A stretch of DNA of 64,000 bases from assembly GCF_016863035.1 (NCBI RefSeq), contig NZ_BOOC01000023.1:62001-126000 (forward strand), written 5' to 3'. Position 1 is the stretch's first letter, and every line of letters starts with the position of its first letter. This DNA is from Microbispora corallina (GTDB taxonomy: Bacteria; Actinomycetota; Actinomycetes; Streptosporangiales; Streptosporangiaceae). Shown here piece by piece: positions 54,637 through 62,900 of the stretch. The notes under the pieces were generated by a model. The model saw only the letters and a program-made list of their open reading frames with translations. It was not told the origin of the DNA and did no database searches. The translations under genes were made by a program, and so were the position numbers.

Positions 54637-55526
54637 CCACGCTCTCCGCGCCCGCAGACACCAGAAGGCGCCGCGCGAAGCCCTCGGGCGGGGTGACCAA
54701 CCTCTGGACGGCGACGCCGCTGACCAAGATCGTGATCGCCGTCACGCTCATCGTGTCGGCGTTCCCGCTCTACTGGATGCTCGTCATCGCCTCCCGCACC
54801 AACCGCGAGGCCACCGACATCCCGCCGCCGTTCCTGCCGGGCGGCAACCTCGGGGCGAACATCCAGCGGGTGCTGTCCAACCCCGACGCGCACTACATGG
54901 CCGGCCTGACCAACTCGGTGCTCATCGCGTGCACGGTCACGCTCTCCGTCGTGCTGATCTCGACCTTCGCCGGGTTCGCGTTCGCGCGGCTGCGCTTCCG
55001 TGGCGGCCGGGTGCTCCTCCTGCTGGTCCTGGTCACCATGATGGTCCCGCTCCAGCAGATGGGCATCGTGCCGCTGTACCGCCTGATGGTCAGCCTGGAG
55101 TGGGTCGGCACGCTCAAGGCCGTCATCCTGCCGTACCTGCTGAACGGCTTCGGCGTCTTCCTCATGACGCAGTACACCGAGCAGGCCGTGCCGAACGAGC
55201 TCGTCGAGGCCGCGCGGGTCGACGGCGCCTCCACCCTGCGCATCTGGTGGAACGTCATCCTCCCGGCCGTCCGGCCGGGCATGGCGGTGCTGGGCATCAA
55301 CACGTTCATGCTGACCTGGAACGACTTCCTGTGGCCGCTGATCGTGCTGACTCCGGACAACCCGACCGTCCAGGTCGCCATCAACTCTCTGAACGCCAAG
55401 TACGGCACGGACTACGTGCTGATCTTCAGCGGTACGGCGATGTCGATTCTCCCGCTCATCGTCGTTTTCGTCGTGTTCGGCCGACAGATCATCGGCGGAC
55501 TCATGGAAGGTGCAGTCAAAGCGTGA
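54633..55526 (+). CDS. cebG: cellobiose ABC permease
   Basis: 297 residues from GTG 54633, GTGA overlap with cebF. Six membrane segments with EAA loop NELVEAARVDGASTLRIWW (~187-205). Pairs with CebF. No ATPase gene follows; the next gene is a beta-glucosidase. Confidence 0.93.
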   Translation: MTTLSAPADTRRRRAKPSGGVTNLWTATPLTKIVIAVTLIVSAFPLYWMLVIASRTNREATDIPPPFLPGGNLGANIQRVLSNPDAHYMAGLTNSVLIACTVTLSVVLISTFAGFAFARLRFRGGRVLLLLVLVTMMVPLQQMGIVPLYRLMVSLEWVGTLKAVILPYLLNGFGVFLMTQYTEQAVPNELVEAARVDGASTLRIWWNVILPAVRPGMAVLGINTFMLTWNDFLWPLIVLTPDNPTVQVAINSLNAKYGTDYVLIFSGTAMSILPLIVVFVVFGRQIIGGLMEGAVKA

Positions 55527-56959
55527 CAACGCACGGCACACGACCCGAGACAGAGATCCCGAGCCTGATGTTCCCCACGGGGTTCGTCTGGGGGGCCGCC
55601 ACCTCCGCCTACCAGATCGAGGGCTCGATCACGGCGGACGGTCGGGGCACCTCCATCTGGGACTCCTTCTGCAGTCAGGCCGGCCGGATCGTCGAGGCGC
55701 ACAACGCGGAGATCGCGATCGACCACTACAACCGGTACCGGGACGACGTGCGGCTGATGGCCGACCTCGGCCTGTCCGCCTACCGGTTCTCGGTCTCCTG
55801 GCCGCGGATCCAGCCGGACGGCTCGGGGTCGTACAACGCGAAGGGCCTCGACTTCTACAAGAGGCTCGTCGACGAGCTGCTCAGCTACGGCATCGACCCC
55901 TGGCTGACGCTGTACCACTGGGACCTGCCGCAGTCTCTGGAGGACGCGGGCGGGTGGCCCGCACGCGACACGTCGAAGCGCTTCGCCGACTTCGCCGCGA
56001 CCGTTCACGCCGAGCTGGCCGACCGGGTCAGGAACTGGAGCACGGTCAACGAGCCGTGGTGCGCGGCGTTCCTCGGGTACGCGTCGGGTGAGCACGCCCC
56101 CGGGCGGCGCGAGCCGGAGGCGGCCCTGCGGGCGGCCCACCACCTGAACCTCGCGCACGGCCTCGCCGTCCAGGCGATGCGGGCGCAGAGCGCGGACTCG
56201 CAGATCGGCGGGTGCGTGAACCTCTACGCGATCTCCCCCGCCACCGGCAGCGAGGCCGACAGGGACGCGGCCCGGCGGATCGACGGCCTGCAGAACCGGT
56301 TCTTCCTCGACGCCCTGCTCAAGGGCGCCTACCCGGAGGACGTGCTGGAGGACCTGGGCCACATCTCGGACCTCGCGTTCATCCAGGACGGCGACCTGGC
56401 CACGATCGCCTCGCCGATCGACATGCTGCTCGTCAACTACTACAGCCGCTTCACGGTGTCCGGCGCGCCGGGGGGAGCGGCGTCGGCGGCGGCGGCGCCG
56501 ACCGACTCGGGCTCGCCCTGGGTCGGCAGCGAGCACGTCGGCTTCGTCAACGGCGGCCGCCCGGTCACCGCGATGGGCTGGGAGATCGACGACGCCGGCC
56601 TGTTCGAGGTGCTGACGCGGCTGGTCGACGAGTACCCCCGGATCCCGCTCTACATCTCCGAGAACGGCGCGGCCTTCGACGACGCGCTCGGGGATGACGG
56701 CACGATCCACGACCCCCAGCGCCGGGACTACATCGAGGCGCACCTGCGCATCTGCCACGCGGCCATCGAGGCGGGCGTCCCGCTTCAGGGGTACTTCGCC
56801 TGGTCCCTGATGGACAACTTCGAATGGGCCTGGGGGTACGGCAAGCGGTTCGGCCTGGTCTACGTCGACTACGAGAGCCAGGTACGGACGCTGAAGTCGA
56901 GCGCTCTATGGTACGCCGACACCATCAGACACGGCGGGCTGCTGGGTCGGGCACAATAA
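55523..56959 (+). CDS. bglC: GH1 beta-glucosidase
   Basis: 478 residues from GTG 55523, GTGA overlap with cebG. Family 1 motifs: FPTGFVWGAATSAYQIEG at the start, acid/base Glu in STVNEPWCAAF, nucleophile Glu in LYISENGAAF and the final LMDNFEWAWGYGKRFGLVYVD (split: MDNFEWAWGYGKRFG). No signal peptide; it splits imported cellobiose to glucose, which the glucokinase at 17351 can feed into the Entner-Doudoroff route. Confidence 0.96.
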   Translation: MTTHGTRPETEIPSLMFPTGFVWGAATSAYQIEGSITADGRGTSIWDSFCSQAGRIVEAHNAEIAIDHYNRYRDDVRLMADLGLSAYRFSVSWPRIQPDGSGSYNAKGLDFYKRLVDELLSYGIDPWLTLYHWDLPQSLEDAGGWPARDTSKRFADFAATVHAELADRVRNWSTVNEPWCAAFLGYASGEHAPGRREPEAALRAAHHLNLAHGLAVQAMRAQSADSQIGGCVNLYAISPATGSEADRDAARRIDGLQNRFFLDALLKGAYPEDVLEDLGHISDLAFIQDGDLATIASPIDMLLVNYYSRFTVSGAPGGAASAAAAPTDSGSPWVGSEHVGFVNGGRPVTAMGWEIDDAGLFEVLTRLVDEYPRIPLYISENGAAFDDALGDDGTIHDPQRRDYIEAHLRICHAAIEAGVPLQGYFAWSLMDNFEWAWGYGKRFGLVYVDYESQVRTLKSSALWYADTIRHGGLLGRAQ

Positions 56960-56987
56960 GCGCAGACGCGATAAGGGGGCAGTATAG

Positions 56988-58007
56988 ATGAACGGGGACC
57001 GCCGCTCCGGGGGACGACCGACCTTGGAGGCGGTCGCCGCCCGAGCCGGCGTCGGCCGCGGCACCGTCTCACGCGTGATCAACGGGTCGCCGAAGGTCAG
57101 CGACCGGGCCCGCGACGCGGTGCTGCTGGCCATCCAGGAACTGGGCTACGTGCCCAACCGGGCGGCTCGGACCCTCGTGACGAACCGGACCGACACCATC
57201 GCCCTGGTGGTCTCGGAGTCCGAGCAGCGCGTGTTCGACGAGCCGTACTTCGCGGGGCTGATCCGCGGCATCGGCTCCGCGCTGTCCGAGACCGGCCTCC
57301 AGCTCATCCTGACGATGGCGCAGAACCGGCTCGAGCACGAGCGCCTGGAGGAGTACCTGACCGGGCAGCACGTGGACGGGGTCCTGCTGACCTCGGTCCA
57401 CGGCGCCGATCCCCTGCCCGGGCAGCTGGAGGAGATGGGCGTGCCGACCGTCCTCGGTGGCCGGCCCGTCGGGCTCAACCCGTACAGCTACGTCGACATG
57501 GACAACCGGGCCGGCGCCCGGCAGGCGGTCAAGTACCTGGTCTCCAAGGGCAGGACGCAGATCGCCACCATCGCCGGTCCGCAGGACATGGGCGTGGGTG
57601 TCGACCGTCTGGCGGGGTACCGCGACGCGCTGCTCGCCACCGGCATGACCGAGCTGGTCGCCTACGGGGACTTCTCCGAGGAGAGCGGCTCGGCGGCCAT
57701 GCGCGAGCTGCTGCAGCGCCACCCCGGCCTGGACGCGGTGTTCACGGCCTCCGACCCGATGGCGGTCGGGGCGCTGCGCGTGCTCAAGGAGAGGGGCAAG
57801 GTCGTCCCCGACGACGTGGCCATCATCGGGTTCGAGGACTCGAAGGTGGCCCTGCACACCGACCCGCCGCTCACCAGCGTTCACCAGCCCACCGAGGCCA
57901 TGGGCCGGCAGATGGTGCAGCTGCTGATCGCCCGCATCAACGGCGAGCCGCTGGAGCAGCCGGTCGTCATCCTCGACACGCACCTGGTGATCCGCGCCTC
58001 GGCCTGA
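56988..58007 (+). CDS. cebR: LacI-family cellobiose repressor
   Basis: 339 residues; GGGGG lies 10 bp before ATG 56988. Helix-turn-helix TLEAVAARAGVGRGTVSRVI followed by the hinge NGSPKVSDRARDAVL; the effector domain follows. It is the last gene of the ceb operon, and two perfect CebR boxes lie at the operon head. In Streptomyces CebR releases DNA on binding cellobiose or cello-oligosaccharides. A strong bidirectional terminator follows. Confidence 0.93.
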   Translation: MNGDRRSGGRPTLEAVAARAGVGRGTVSRVINGSPKVSDRARDAVLLAIQELGYVPNRAARTLVTNRTDTIALVVSESEQRVFDEPYFAGLIRGIGSALSETGLQLILTMAQNRLEHERLEEYLTGQHVDGVLLTSVHGADPLPGQLEEMGVPTVLGGRPVGLNPYSYVDMDNRAGARQAVKYLVSKGRTQIATIAGPQDMGVGVDRLAGYRDALLATGMTELVAYGDFSEESGSAAMRELLQRHPGLDAVFTASDPMAVGALRVLKERGKVVPDDVAIIGFEDSKVALHTDPPLTSVHQPTEAMGRQMVQLLIARINGEPLEQPVVILDTHLVIRASA

Positions 58008-58022
58008 GGCCCGCAGGTCCCG

Positions 58023-58056
58023 GAGGGCTCCCGCGCGTTCCCGCGCGGGAGCCCTC
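58023..58056. terminator. bidirectional terminator, cebR / NRPS operon
   Basis: GAGGGCTCCCGCGCG and CGCGCGGGAGCCCTC form a perfect 15-bp stem with a TTCC loop, placed between two convergent operons. It is the strongest hairpin in the window. Confidence 0.9.
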
Positions 58057-58075
58057 GCCGTCTCCCCAGGACGTG

Positions 58076-59377
58076 TCAGGCGAGCGCCCGCTCCACCACG
58101 GTCCGCTCCAGGGCGGGGAGGAACGCGTCGAGGTCGGCGGGGGCCACGTACCGGGTGTCCGCGGTGACCATCACCCGGAGCCGGTCCGGCTCGCCCGTCA
58201 CGTGCACGCAGAAGCGGCAGTTGAGGTCGTCGAGCCCGTCCTCCGGCGCCTCCTCCGTCAGCGGCAGGGCCGCGCGGATCTCGCCGGCGTCCGGCGGCGG
58301 GCCGGCGGGCGTCACGCCCTCGGCGGGCCGCTGGTCGTTGAAGCAGCACAGCGGGTCGGCCCCGGCGAGCGTGCGGTTCAGCTCGGCCTGGTCGTAGTAG
58401 GCGTGGCGGTAGGCGCGCAGGGCCGCCGAGCGGGCCGCGTCCATCGGGTCGCCGTCGCCGGGCTCGTCGAGGACGAACAGGCCGAGCTGCGCGAGCGAGG
58501 TCACCAGGTCCCGGTCCTCGGCCCGGAACCGGTTGTTGACCAGCGGCGTCATCGCGGCGACCGGCCTGCCGGCGATCCGGCCCGCCCCGGCGCAGGCGGC
58601 GGCCAGCAGCACGGTCGAGGTGCTCACGCCGTACCGGCCGGCGAGCAGGCGGCTCGCCCGGTCGAGGGCCGGCGAGACGAGGACGGCCCGCCGGTAGCGC
58701 GGCGACCCGGCCTCCGCTCCCGTCCCCTCGCGAGGCCTGTCGAAGATCGGGCCGCCGAGCGCGTCGAGACGCTCCCGCCAGAACTCCAGGGCCCGGTCGC
58801 CGCGGGCCTTGTCGGCCGTGCCCTGCCGCGCCACCAGGTCCCGCAGCTGTCCCGGCGCACCGGACAGCGCGCCGCGCAGCAGCGCGAGCCGCAGGTCCCG
58901 CGCGACGACGTCGCCAGCGTACCCGTCGGCCGCGACATGGCAGAAGACCAGCACGACGTGCCGGACGGCGCCGTCGCGGACGGTCATGCCCGCGCGCAGC
59001 GGCCAGTCCGCGGCCGGGTCGAACCGGTCCGCGGCCAGCCGCTCGGCCAGTTCGGCCGGGGTCTCCACGGACTCGTCCGCCACCTCGACCGGTATGCCGC
59101 CGGTCCCGCCGATCACCTGGTTCGGCTCGCCGCCGCCGTCGGCCCGCACCCGCGTGCGCAGCGAGTCGTGCCGCTCGACCACCATGGCGACGGCCCGGGC
59201 CACCGTCTCGGGGGGCGGGGACCCCGCGCCCCTCGGCACCGGGACGACGCGGGTGAAGTTGAAGTAGTGGTCCCCGGCCGCCCCGACCAGGCGCATCGCG
59301 CCCCAGATCGACCGCTGCCCCCACGCGAGCGGCCCCGTCCACTCGGGGACGTCGGCGCGGAAGGGCACCGGGGTCAC
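58076..59377 (-). CDS. free-standing condensation-domain protein
   Basis: 433 residues from GTG 59377, GTGA overlap with the carrier protein gene. NRPS condensation fold: an LAWGQRSIWGAM opening (C1-like), VERHDSLRTRV, and the active-site motif reading FCHVAADGYAGD at 145-156, that is CHxxxDG instead of HHxxxDG; the catalytic second His147 and Asp151 are kept. C-terminal LVNNRFR and LCCFNDQRP match later motifs. It probably joins an acyl or aminoacyl group on the adjacent free carrier protein to an amine, or acts as an esterifying/ releasing domain. It is the last gene of the biosynthetic operon. Confidence 0.85.
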   Translation of the reverse strand: MTPVPFRADVPEWTGPLAWGQRSIWGAMRLVGAAGDHYFNFTRVVPVPRGAGSPPPETVARAVAMVVERHDSLRTRVRADGGGEPNQVIGGTGGIPVEVADESVETPAELAERLAADRFDPAADWPLRAGMTVRDGAVRHVVLVFCHVAADGYAGDVVARDLRLALLRGALSGAPGQLRDLVARQGTADKARGDRALEFWRERLDALGGPIFDRPREGTGAEAGSPRYRRAVLVSPALDRASRLLAGRYGVSTSTVLLAAACAGAGRIAGRPVAAMTPLVNNRFRAEDRDLVTSLAQLGLFVLDEPGDGDPMDAARSAALRAYRHAYYDQAELNRTLAGADPLCCFNDQRPAEGVTPAGPPPDAGEIRAALPLTEEAPEDGLDDLNCRFCVHVTGEPDRLRVMVTADTRYVAPADLDAFLPALERTVVERALA

Positions 59378-59631
59378 CGGTGGATCCGTTCGCCGACGTA
59401 GCGCGCCAGATCGTCCAGCCCCGCGAGGTGGTCGACGTACCCGGCGAGGTCGATCTCCACGCCGAACTCGTCCTCGATCGCGTCGATCAGCCGGAGCTGG
59501 GCCAGCGAGGTGACGCCGAGGGCGGCCAGCGAGCAGTCGGCCGCGGAGATCTCCGCCGCCGTGATCTCGCCGTCGCACGCCTCGGAGATCATGACCGCCA
59601 GCCGCGCGGAGAGATCGGCCTGTGTCGTCAT
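59374..59631 (-). CDS. free acyl/peptidyl carrier protein
   Basis: 85 residues from ATG 59631 with AGGAGG just upstream. Phosphopantetheine Ser42 in LGVTSLAQLRLIDAIEDEFG, acidic helices, typical carrier length. The start codon shares a base with the stop of the preceding 50-residue peptide (TGATG), so translation is coupled. Its acyl or aminoacyl load is likely the second substrate of the condensation protein encoded next. Confidence 0.92.
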   Translation of the reverse strand: MTTQADLSARLAVMISEACDGEITAAEISAADCSLAALGVTSLAQLRLIDAIEDEFGVEIDLAGYVDHLAGLDDLARYVGERIHR

Positions 59632-59783
59632 CACGCCTCCTGGGGTTCGCCGGTCGTCCGGGCCACGCCGGCGACCGTCGGGGTGGTGGAGAACACGCCG
59701 ATCGGCCGATCGACGCCGAAGTTCCTGCGGGTCCCGGCGGCCCGCGCCGCCGGGACGAACGGGTGCCGGCCCGGCGCGGTCAT
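59631..59783 (-). CDS. 50-residue peptide of unknown function
   Basis: ATG 59783 forms an ATGA overlap with the mbtH stop and its TGA overlaps the carrier-protein ATG, so it is translated in a coupled series only if real; the frame has no in-frame interruption. It begins MTAPGRHPFVPAARAAG, with a basic middle (TRRNFGVDRP) and a hydroxy-residue-rich end (FSTTPTVAGVARTTGEPQEA). No Cys, no signal peptide. I do not recognise it. Options: a structural helper of the synthetase, a tailored peptide product, or simply a coupling leader for the carrier gene. Confidence 0.5.
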   Translation of the reverse strand: MTAPGRHPFVPAARAAGTRRNFGVDRPIGVFSTTPTVAGVARTTGEPQEA

Positions 59784-59959
59784 CCGCCCTGCCTGAGGCT
59801 GCGGGGGCGCATGTCCGTCCACACCTCCTCGATGTGGCCAAGGCACTGCTCCCGGGTGCCGTCGAACCCCTCCGGACGCCAGCCGTCGGGCACGGGCCGG
59901 TCGGCGGGCCAGAGGGAGTACTGGTCCTCGTCGTTCACCACGACGCGGTAGGTGCTCAT
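59780..59959 (-). CDS. MbtH-like NRPS helper
   Basis: 59 residues, ATGA overlap with the synthetase stop. MbtH motifs are complete: VVVNDEDQYSLWPAD and CLGHIEEVWTDMRPRSLR with the conserved Trp and Pro pocket. MbtH proteins bind and activate NRPS adenylation domains, so it should serve the A domain of the gene just upstream. It is slightly short at the N-terminus compared with the ~70-residue norm. Confidence 0.95.
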   Translation of the reverse strand: MSTYRVVVNDEDQYSLWPADRPVPDGWRPEGFDGTREQCLGHIEEVWTDMRPRSLRQGG

Positions 59960-62900
59960 GCTGTCTCCTTCTCGGGGGCGGGGACGGCGGCCGCCGCGAC
60001 GGGGGTGCGGGCGCGGAGCGTCTCCACCCCCACGAGGTCGTCGGGCAGCGCGTCGGGCATCTCGTCGTCGAAGCGGGCGAGCACCGGGACGCGCATCGCG
60101 ACCAGCGCGGTCGCGGCCATCCCGAGGGCGAGGCACACGTACAGGAAGCCGATCCCGCGGCCGGGGCCGGTGCCGATGACCAGGCCGACCGTGCCCGCCA
60201 GCGGACCGCCGCGCGCGAGCAGCGGCTCCAGCACCGCGGCGCCGTACGGCGCGACCAGGCCGAAGCCGATCGGCAGCGTCGACCAGGCGATCAGCGTGTT
60301 GAGCGCGATCACCCGGCCGTGGAACCGCTGGGGCACCTTGACCTGGATGATCGTCGCGTAGACGCCGTTCAGCAACGTCAGCCCCAGCGACATGCCGAAC
60401 GAGCCGAACGCGACCAGCGCGAGGTTCGCCCGCAGGCCGGTGACGAGGCAGAACAGCGCCAGGACCAGCGTGCTCACCAGCACGCCGCGCAGACGGCGGC
60501 GCCGCGGGCCGCCCCACACCGTCATCGCGAGCCCGCCGAGGAAGACGCCGGCGCCGCCCGCGAAGGCGACCCGCCCGACGTCCGCCAGCGTCGCCTGGGC
60601 CAGGACGAGCGGGGACAGCATGAGGAAAAGCGGCGACAGGAAGACGTTCAGCACCGCGAAGTAGACGAGCATGCCGCGGAACGGCCGCCGGCCCCAGACG
60701 AGCCGGAACCCGCCCTTGATCTCGTCGAGGACCGTCTCCCTGCGCCGCCAGGCCATCGCCGCGGGGAAGCGGACCAGCAGCACGCTCAGGAACGCGACGG
60801 TGTAGCTGGCCACGTCGAAGGCGAGGATGCCCTGCAGCCCGATCGCCGCCATCAGCCCGACCGCGACGAGCGGCACCGCGAGCTGGGCGACGCCGAACGC
60901 CATCTGCACGACGCCGTTCGCGTGGCCGAGGTAGCGCTTGGGGACGAGCTGCGGGACGGCCGAGCCGTACGCGAGCCGCTGGAACGTGAGCGCGACCGAC
61001 AGACAGGCGAGCAGCGGGTAGATGTGCCAGACCTGGAGGTTTCCGGTCCACAACAGCACGCCGAGCGCGAGCTGGGTGAGCCCGGCCGCGCCGTCGCCCG
61101 CGAGCATCACGCGCCGCCGGTCGTACCGGTCGACGATCGCCCCGGCCAGCGGGGACACCAGCATGCCGGGGACGAGGCCGATCACGGCGAACAGCGCGAA
61201 GTTCGCCAGCGAGCCGGTGGTGAGGTAGATCCAGACGGGCACGGCGAACTCGGTGAGCGCCGACCCGGTGATGGAGACGAGCTGGCCGGCCGCGACCAGG
61301 AGGAAGCGCCGCATGCTCGGCCGCGGCCCGCCCAGTCCCGCGCCGTCCAGGCCGCCCGGGACGGCGTGGTCCCTTTCGCCCGGCGCGGTGCGATCTCGCC
61401 CGGCCGACGTGGCGGGGTCCAGGCTGCCGAGCGCGTCGCGGGCACGTTCGCCCGATGCGGTGTGGTCCCCGTCGCCCGGCTCGGGGCGGTCCGGGCCCGG
61501 CGGTGTGTCCGGGGCTGATCCGGACCCGCTCTCCGGCACCCTGTCAGGCCCCGCCTGCGGCACCGCCTCCGGCCCGGCCGCGCCGCTCTCGGACGCGCCG
61601 TCCGGCTCCGGCCGGGAGACCGCCTGCGACGCCGGCCCCTCGGCGAGACCGAGGCGGGAGACGCCCTGGAGCCACCAGGTCGCGTCCTCGCGCCGTTCGA
61701 AACGCCCCGTGTCCCCCGACCGGATCGCGGGGTGGAGTTCGGTGACGATCCGGGCCAGCTCCTCCGCCCGATATTTCATGAAGAAGTGGCCAGCCTCGTC
61801 GAGCACGGCGGCGGCGGCCACGTCGGTGATGCGGTGCCACTCGCGGTAGCGCTCCTGGTAGAACTCCGTCGCCGGGTCGCGCTCGCCGGCGACCGCGATG
61901 ACCGGGGCATTCAGCCGCTCGGCCCGCTCCTCGTACAGGCGCGTGAAGTACCGCTCGGCCTGCTTGGTGCCCTCCCGCCGGTTGCGGACGATCAGCTTCA
62001 GCTGCTCGGGGTCGAACTCGTCGGCGTCGAGCCCGGCGGCGGTGAGCGCGTTGACCATCGCCTGGTCGCCGCGGAGCCGGTCCATCCAGTCGGCCAGCCG
62101 GGCCATCCCTCCCCGGGGACGGGCGAAGGGGAAGATGCCGCCGAGGTACACGGCGTCCACCTCACGCCCGGCCGCCTCCAGCCGGCGGGCGATCTCGGCG
62201 GAGATCATCACGCCCAGCCCGCAGTGGCCGTACAGGACGAGCGGGCCGCGGACGTTCTCCAGGATCTCCCCGACGCAGCGCTCGGCCAGCTCCTCCAGCG
62301 GGATGGCCTCCTCCCCCAGCTCGTGACCGGGGACGGCGATCGAGTACAGCGCCCAGTCGTCCGGCAGCACGTCGGCCAGCGGCTTGTAGATGAGGGCGTT
62401 GCCCCCGCCGTACGGCGCGCAGACGACGGTGCCACTCGTGACGGCGCGGGCGGGGGTGAGGCGGTGCAGGAGGAAGGCGCCGCCCACGGGCTCCCCGGCC
62501 TCGAGGAGCTGGGCCAGCTCGCGGACGGTCCGGTGGCGGAACAGGTCCATGACCGTCACCGGCCGATCGGGCACCAGCTTCCGCAGCCGGGCGACGACGC
62601 GCATGGCGAGCAGGGAGTGCCCGCCGGAGTCGAAGAAGTCGTCGAGCGCCCCGACGCGCTCCACGTCCAGCACCTCGGCCCAGATCTCGGCGACCGCCCG
62701 TTCCAGGTCCGTCCCCGGCTCGGCGTAGTCCTCGGCGAAGGGGGCGGCGGCGCCGGGGTCGGGGAGCGCCGCCCGGTCGACCTTGCCGTGGGACTTCAGC
62801 GGCAGCCGGTCGAGCCGGACGAACCGGGCGGGGATCATGTACTCGGGCAGCCGTTCCCGCAGCAGGGAGCGGAGCTCCGCGTCGGCGGGCACGTCCCCGG

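Noticed and set aside
59631-59783. Lanthipeptide or lasso peptide precursor reading of the 50-residue ORF
   Set aside because: No Cys, no cyclase or B/C-type enzyme nearby, no leader motif recognisable.
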